DNA of 8,583 bases. Source: Bacteroidales bacterium (GTDB lineage Bacteria; Bacteroidota; Bacteroidia; Bacteroidales; Paludibacteraceae). Under the pieces are notes generated by a model. That model searched no databases. It was not told where the DNA came from and worked only from the letters and a program-made list of their open reading frames with translations. Positions 5,342-8,583 of this stretch are shown in pieces; position 1 is the stretch's first letter, and each line of letters opens with the position of its first letter. A program made the position numbers and the translations under genes. Location of the stretch: NCBI GenBank assembly GCA_018066005.1, contig JAGHSG010000149.1, forward strand, positions 1 through 8,583, written 5' to 3'.

Positions 5342-8277
5342 ATTTCGTCCTCCTCTTCTTCAATAGATTGTGATTCTTGTGGCTGTTCCAAATCTTCTAT
5401 TTTTTGCAGTTTTTCACTTACAATAGTTTGGATATCATCCTGCGCTTTGTAGTTCTGTTGTAAGGTCAGCAAATACTGTTTAGCCTGGAACGTGTCGCCA
5501 CGAGTGACATTGATATCCGACAACAATAATAAACTCTTTGCAAGCCAATATTGATGTTGGGTTTTCATCGAAGCAAATGACATAATTTCTTGTTCAGAAG
5601 CATCCAACTGTCCTTGGCGGAAATAAACCAAAGCCAATAAATACTTGGCTTCTGCACCTGTTTCTACGCGCACATCTTTGGATAAGGTCATCAAATCGGA
5701 CATAGCCTGACCATATTGCTCTTGTTCAACGAGTGCTTTGGCGCGACTATATTGGGCTTCTTGGCGCACTTCGACCGTGGCGTTGTTGTCCGATAGGATA
5801 TCCGATGCTATCGTAACAACCTCAGCATAATCATTCATAAGATTAGATGACCGCAGCACGCCTAATTTGGCATTCAGCAGGTCTTTATTTGTCAGACCCA
5901 ACACAGTTAATTTCTCAAAATAAGTACGTGCTACCGCGTAATTCTTTTGGTCATACGCCATTTCGGCTATACGGGTATAGGTCTCCTTCGTATAGGGATT
6001 ATTCTCTTCGGCTGCTAAAGAGAGATACAGATTCAATGATTTTTCCTTATCTCCCAAGCGATAATAGCAATCGGCAGCGTTATACGTGGCAGTAAGACAA
6101 TGTCTTCCGCCCGGACAATATTTCCCTATATACAAAGTCATTGCAGCCGCAGCGTCCTTATAATTGCCTAACATATACTGCAATTCGCCTGCTGCATAGG
6201 TTAGGGAGTCATCCTTGGAAGCAACGGACATATTCATCTTGGGAAGTTCCTTGGTGTAAGTCAGGTAATCACTAACTTTATTTTGCTCCACATATACCTG
6301 CTCCATTCCATCCAATGCCGTGTATGCCTGTTCGGTAGCGGGATAAGTTTCAATCGTTTGGCGGAAACTTTGAATGGCTTCATCATACATACCCAAATTA
6401 CGATAAATCATACCTTTTTCAAGGGATGCAGTACGGGCGAATGAACTATTCGGATAATTCTCCACCAGACGTGAATAAGCATTGATGGCCTGCAAGTTAT
6501 CCTCTTGCTGTAAATTAGCACGTGCTATTTCATAAAGAGCGTCATCGGCATAATCAGACTTCGGATATTTAGCCAAGAGTTGTTCCATAGCATTAACCTT
6601 ATCCTTGTACTGATGCATCAGACCCAACACATATCCACGTTGGAACATAGCATAATCAGCGCCTTGTTTGCCGGACGTGATGACTTGCTGATACGTGTCA
6701 GCAGCCTCCATAAACTGACGTGCATTGAATTGACAGTCACCTATTCGATTCAAAGCATCTGCATATAATGCCTTATTTTTCTGTGCTTCGGGACGCTTGA
6801 TATAACACTCAAAACATCCTTGTGCAGGAGCATATTTATGCAAATTGAAAGACAGGTATCCTTGCAAATAGTCTGCCATGGCAGCATTGGGAGAAGACGA
6901 ATAAGAAGACTGTTGTCTATATTGAACCAAATCTACCATAGCAGCGTCATATTGTTTCAGGCGATAACGTGCTTCGGCACGATAGAAATAGGCTTCGGTC
7001 TTGTAGGAAGATTGGTTTTTCTCATTTTGAATAACATCCGACATCCAGCGAATTGTCTCTTGGTTTTTACCTTGTAGCAAAGCGTCTGCACCCAGTTGAT
7101 AACGCAAGTACTGTTTGGTTTCTTGCAGTTTCTTATTGGGATTTTTAATGGAGCAGACGGCCTCCAAAGCAGCCGCGTAGTTATTGCTGGTCATATACAT
7201 GGCAGCCAACATCTCGTACACCGATTCGGCATGGGCTGTATTAGGATACTCTTTTAAGAAATCATTAAAAGCCGTTATACTCTCGCCCAAAGCGGTACCT
7301 GTTTGATACGTGCAAAGCGCATAGTTATACATGGCTTCTTCACGAACAGCAGGAGTTATTTTGTACCGCATAGCAGCCTGATAACTCAATTTGGCTTTTT
7401 CTATATTACCGGACTTAACATAAGTATTTCCAAGCCCCAAACATACCTTTTCGGATAAACTGTCCTTATCTAATTTGATACGTTTGAGTTCAGAAACAGC
7501 TTCCTTATATTGCTCGGTTTTGTAATAAGACATTCCCAATAGATACATATCTTCGCGCAGCACTTCCCGTTCCTGTTCTTGGAACGACTGTTCATAGCGA
7601 GTCAAACGCTCTATTGCTTCGTCATATCGACCTGCGTTATATGCTATCTCGCCCAAGATGCGTTCCATTTCGCCGTTATGCTTATTATTGGGGTACTGCT
7701 CCAATAGTTGGCGGGCACGCGTTTCTGCCAAATCAATATGATTTTGGGCGTAATAGATTTGTGCCACCAGATAAGGCGCAATATCTTTGTATTCAGGCGT
7801 ATTCTCCAAAGCAAGCAAATCAGGCAAAGCCTTGTCATATTCTTCTCTCAAATAGAAGCAATAAGCATAATAAAACTTACCTTGAACGGCATAGGGACTA
7901 TCCATATCGCGCAGGGCTTTGAAACACGAAGATGCCTCCAAAAACAAATCTTGCTTCAAATAGGCCAAACCGCGATAAAAGAAGAACACCGGTTGTTCGG
8001 GGCGTTCCAATTGTTTCCACTCTACCTTATCAAAGGTTTTTACAGCATTCTTCCAACGCATTTTCTCTACCTGAATAACACCTATCATGGTTTGCACACT
8101 GCTGTAATAGGTGGTGTAGGGATAATCACGCAAATACTGTTTCAGCTCATTAAGAGCCGTCTTGTCGCGCTCGGTAAAAGTACGCCTGACAGCAGCGTAC
8201 TGATCCTCCACTTCGTTACTCCACATGGGAGCAACAAGTAGAAAAAGCGAGCATAAGCAAATAAGCAGTCTTTTCAT
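5338..8277 (-). CDS. Large secreted tetratricopeptide-repeat protein
   Basis: A 979-residue protein with a signal peptide (MKRLLICLCSLFLLVAPMWS, then NEVEDQY) and no lipobox, so it should be periplasmic. Almost all the rest is TPR-like helical hairpins. Clear units include YPNNKHNGEMERILGEIAY (195-213), YPNTAHAESVYEMLAAMY (344-361), YPKSDYADDALYEIA (571-585) and YPNSSFARTASLEKG (608-622) followed by GMYDEAIQSF. The recurring Tyr-Pro-x-(S/T/N) start resembles the TPR_6 type found in BamD and in the YbgF/CpoB protein of the Tol-Pal system. There is no enzymatic domain. It ends in an acidic tail (SIEEEEDEI). The ATG at 8277 directly follows the stop of the upstream gene with no gap. Its TGA overlaps the beta-barrel ATG, suggesting both act together, perhaps as a periplasmic scaffold with an outer-membrane partner (inference). 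Specific function is unknown. Confidence 0.88.
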   Translation of the reverse strand: MKRLLICLCSLFLLVAPMWSNEVEDQYAAVRRTFTERDKTALNELKQYLRDYPYTTYYSSVQTMIGVIQVEKMRWKNAVKTFDKVEWKQLERPEQPVFFFYRGLAYLKQDLFLEASSCFKALRDMDSPYAVQGKFYYAYCFYLREEYDKALPDLLALENTPEYKDIAPYLVAQIYYAQNHIDLAETRARQLLEQYPNNKHNGEMERILGEIAYNAGRYDEAIERLTRYEQSFQEQEREVLREDMYLLGMSYYKTEQYKEAVSELKRIKLDKDSLSEKVCLGLGNTYVKSGNIEKAKLSYQAAMRYKITPAVREEAMYNYALCTYQTGTALGESITAFNDFLKEYPNTAHAESVYEMLAAMYMTSNNYAAALEAVCSIKNPNKKLQETKQYLRYQLGADALLQGKNQETIRWMSDVIQNEKNQSSYKTEAYFYRAEARYRLKQYDAAMVDLVQYRQQSSYSSSPNAAMADYLQGYLSFNLHKYAPAQGCFECYIKRPEAQKNKALYADALNRIGDCQFNARQFMEAADTYQQVITSGKQGADYAMFQRGYVLGLMHQYKDKVNAMEQLLAKYPKSDYADDALYEIARANLQQEDNLQAINAYSRLVENYPNSSFARTASLEKGMIYRNLGMYDEAIQSFRQTIETYPATEQAYTALDGMEQVYVEQNKVSDYLTYTKELPKMNMSVASKDDSLTYAAGELQYMLGNYKDAAAAMTLYIGKYCPGGRHCLTATYNAADCYYRLGDKEKSLNLYLSLAAEENNPYTKETYTRIAEMAYDQKNYAVARTYFEKLTVLGLTNKDLLNAKLGVLRSSNLMNDYAEVVTIASDILSDNNATVEVRQEAQYSRAKALVEQEQYGQAMSDLMTLSKDVRVETGAEAKYLLALVYFRQGQLDASEQEIMSFASMKTQHQYWLAKSLLLLSDINVTRGDTFQAKQYLLTLQQNYKAQDDIQTIVSEKLQKIEDLEQPQESQSIEEEEDEI
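5349..5354 (-). promoter_or_regulatory. Perfect Shine-Dalgarno inside the TPR gene tail
   Basis: AGGAGG (5354-5349 on the minus strand) lies seven bases before the ATG at 5341. It is made by the GAG-GAG-GAC codons of the acidic tail of the upstream TPR protein. The other starts in the window lack a recognisable ribosome-binding site, so this one stands out and supports both the 5341 start and coupled translation of the barrel gene. Confidence 0.6.
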
Positions 8278-8583
8278 TTATCGATTATGTTTACGATGTT
8301 TGTTCTGTAACGCACGCTGACGGCGTTTGTTGATAGTTTGTATCACGGCAAAGATGATAACGCAAGCCAATAGAACAGCAATGATGACAATCATCGTACT
8401 GTTCAAACTGTCTCCCTTGACATGGTTCCACATGTCCAACATGGCTTGCGTATTGTCGGCACAGTCGTGCATCAAAGCACAGCGGTCAATAATGCTCTTG
8501 TCAGGATAGAAAACTTGATTGGCATGCACCGCCTCGGCACCTTCGCCAAAGAAATAAGTCAAGTCTGCCGTCTCTTCAATAGT
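8278..8583 (-). CDS. PotD-like polyamine-binding protein, C-terminal end with a membrane tail (partial)
   Basis: The reading frame is open to the window edge, so only the last 101 residues are seen; a TTG at 8562 could serve as a start codon but the frame continues past it. The segment VFYPDKSIIDRCALMHD (residues 24-40 of the visible part) through MLDMWNHVKG aligns without gaps to my memory of the C-terminal end of PotD-type spermidine/putrescine-binding proteins (Tyr-Pro-Asp, then a charged helix, then Trp-x-x-x-Lys). That would make it the substrate-binding part of a polyamine ABC transporter. Unusually, it continues into a transmembrane helix (about residues 64-81) and a basic tail ending KHRKHNR, giving an outside N-terminal domain and a cytoplasmic C-terminus. 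The stop touches the TPR start. The family call rests on a short alignment and could be wrong; a generic membrane-anchored protein is the alternative. Confidence 0.5.
   Translation of the reverse strand, partial: TIEETADLTYFFGEGAEAVHANQVFYPDKSIIDRCALMHDCADNTQAMLDMWNHVKGDSLNSTMIVIIAVLLACVIIFAVIQTINKRRQRALQNKHRKHNR

Noticed and set aside
7708..8241. Long plus-strand open frame (177 codons) opposite the TPR gene
   Set aside because: It lies wholly antisense to a well-supported TPR coding region, has no recognisable domain, and its composition is what the complement of helical-repeat codons gives.

Overview
The window looks like chromosomal DNA from a member of the Bacteroidales (Bacteroidota). 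Three things point there: the style of the encoded proteins (a signal-peptide TPR protein paired with a beta-barrel protein that ends in aromatic Phe, and a Bacteroidota-type CysS with a KMGKS loop), the near absence of Shine-Dalgarno sequences before most starts, and a moderate GC content. I cannot name a genus from the sequence alone. Every gene I can support is on the minus strand, so transcription runs from high to low coordinates.

Upstream block (8583 down to 3609). The window opens inside the C-terminal end of a protein that resembles polyamine-binding PotD but ends in a transmembrane helix and a basic tail. Its stop codon directly abuts the start of a 979-residue secreted TPR protein. 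The stop of that protein overlaps, as ATGA, the start of an outer-membrane beta-barrel protein. The barrel gene is broken: a one-base shift near 4177-4184 splits it into an N-terminal reading frame (4115..5341) and a C-terminal one (3609..4232). The C-terminal frame still reads like a barrel and ends in Trp-Lys-Phe.

Intergenic gap (3513..3608). This is the only real non-coding space in the window, 96 bases. It carries an 11-bp GC-rich tandem repeat and a weak candidate for a Bacteroidota-type promoter.

Downstream block (3512 down to 1). This is a tRNA-centred gene run: CCA-adding enzyme (cca), cysteinyl-tRNA synthetase (cysS), a YraN/UPF0102 nuclease-like protein, and the start of the tRNA wobble-uridine modification gene mnmG, which leaves the window. 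The gaps are 11 bases, a TAATG overlap and an ATGA overlap, consistent with one operon for tRNA 3'-end repair, charging and anticodon modification.

The housekeeping genes are ordinary. The parts worth a second look are the coupled TPR/beta-barrel pair (no defined function), its frameshift, the perfect Shine-Dalgarno embedded in the acidic tail codons of the TPR gene, the membrane-anchored PotD-like tail, and the tandem repeat. I saw no RNA genes, CRISPR array, insertion sequence or phage gene.
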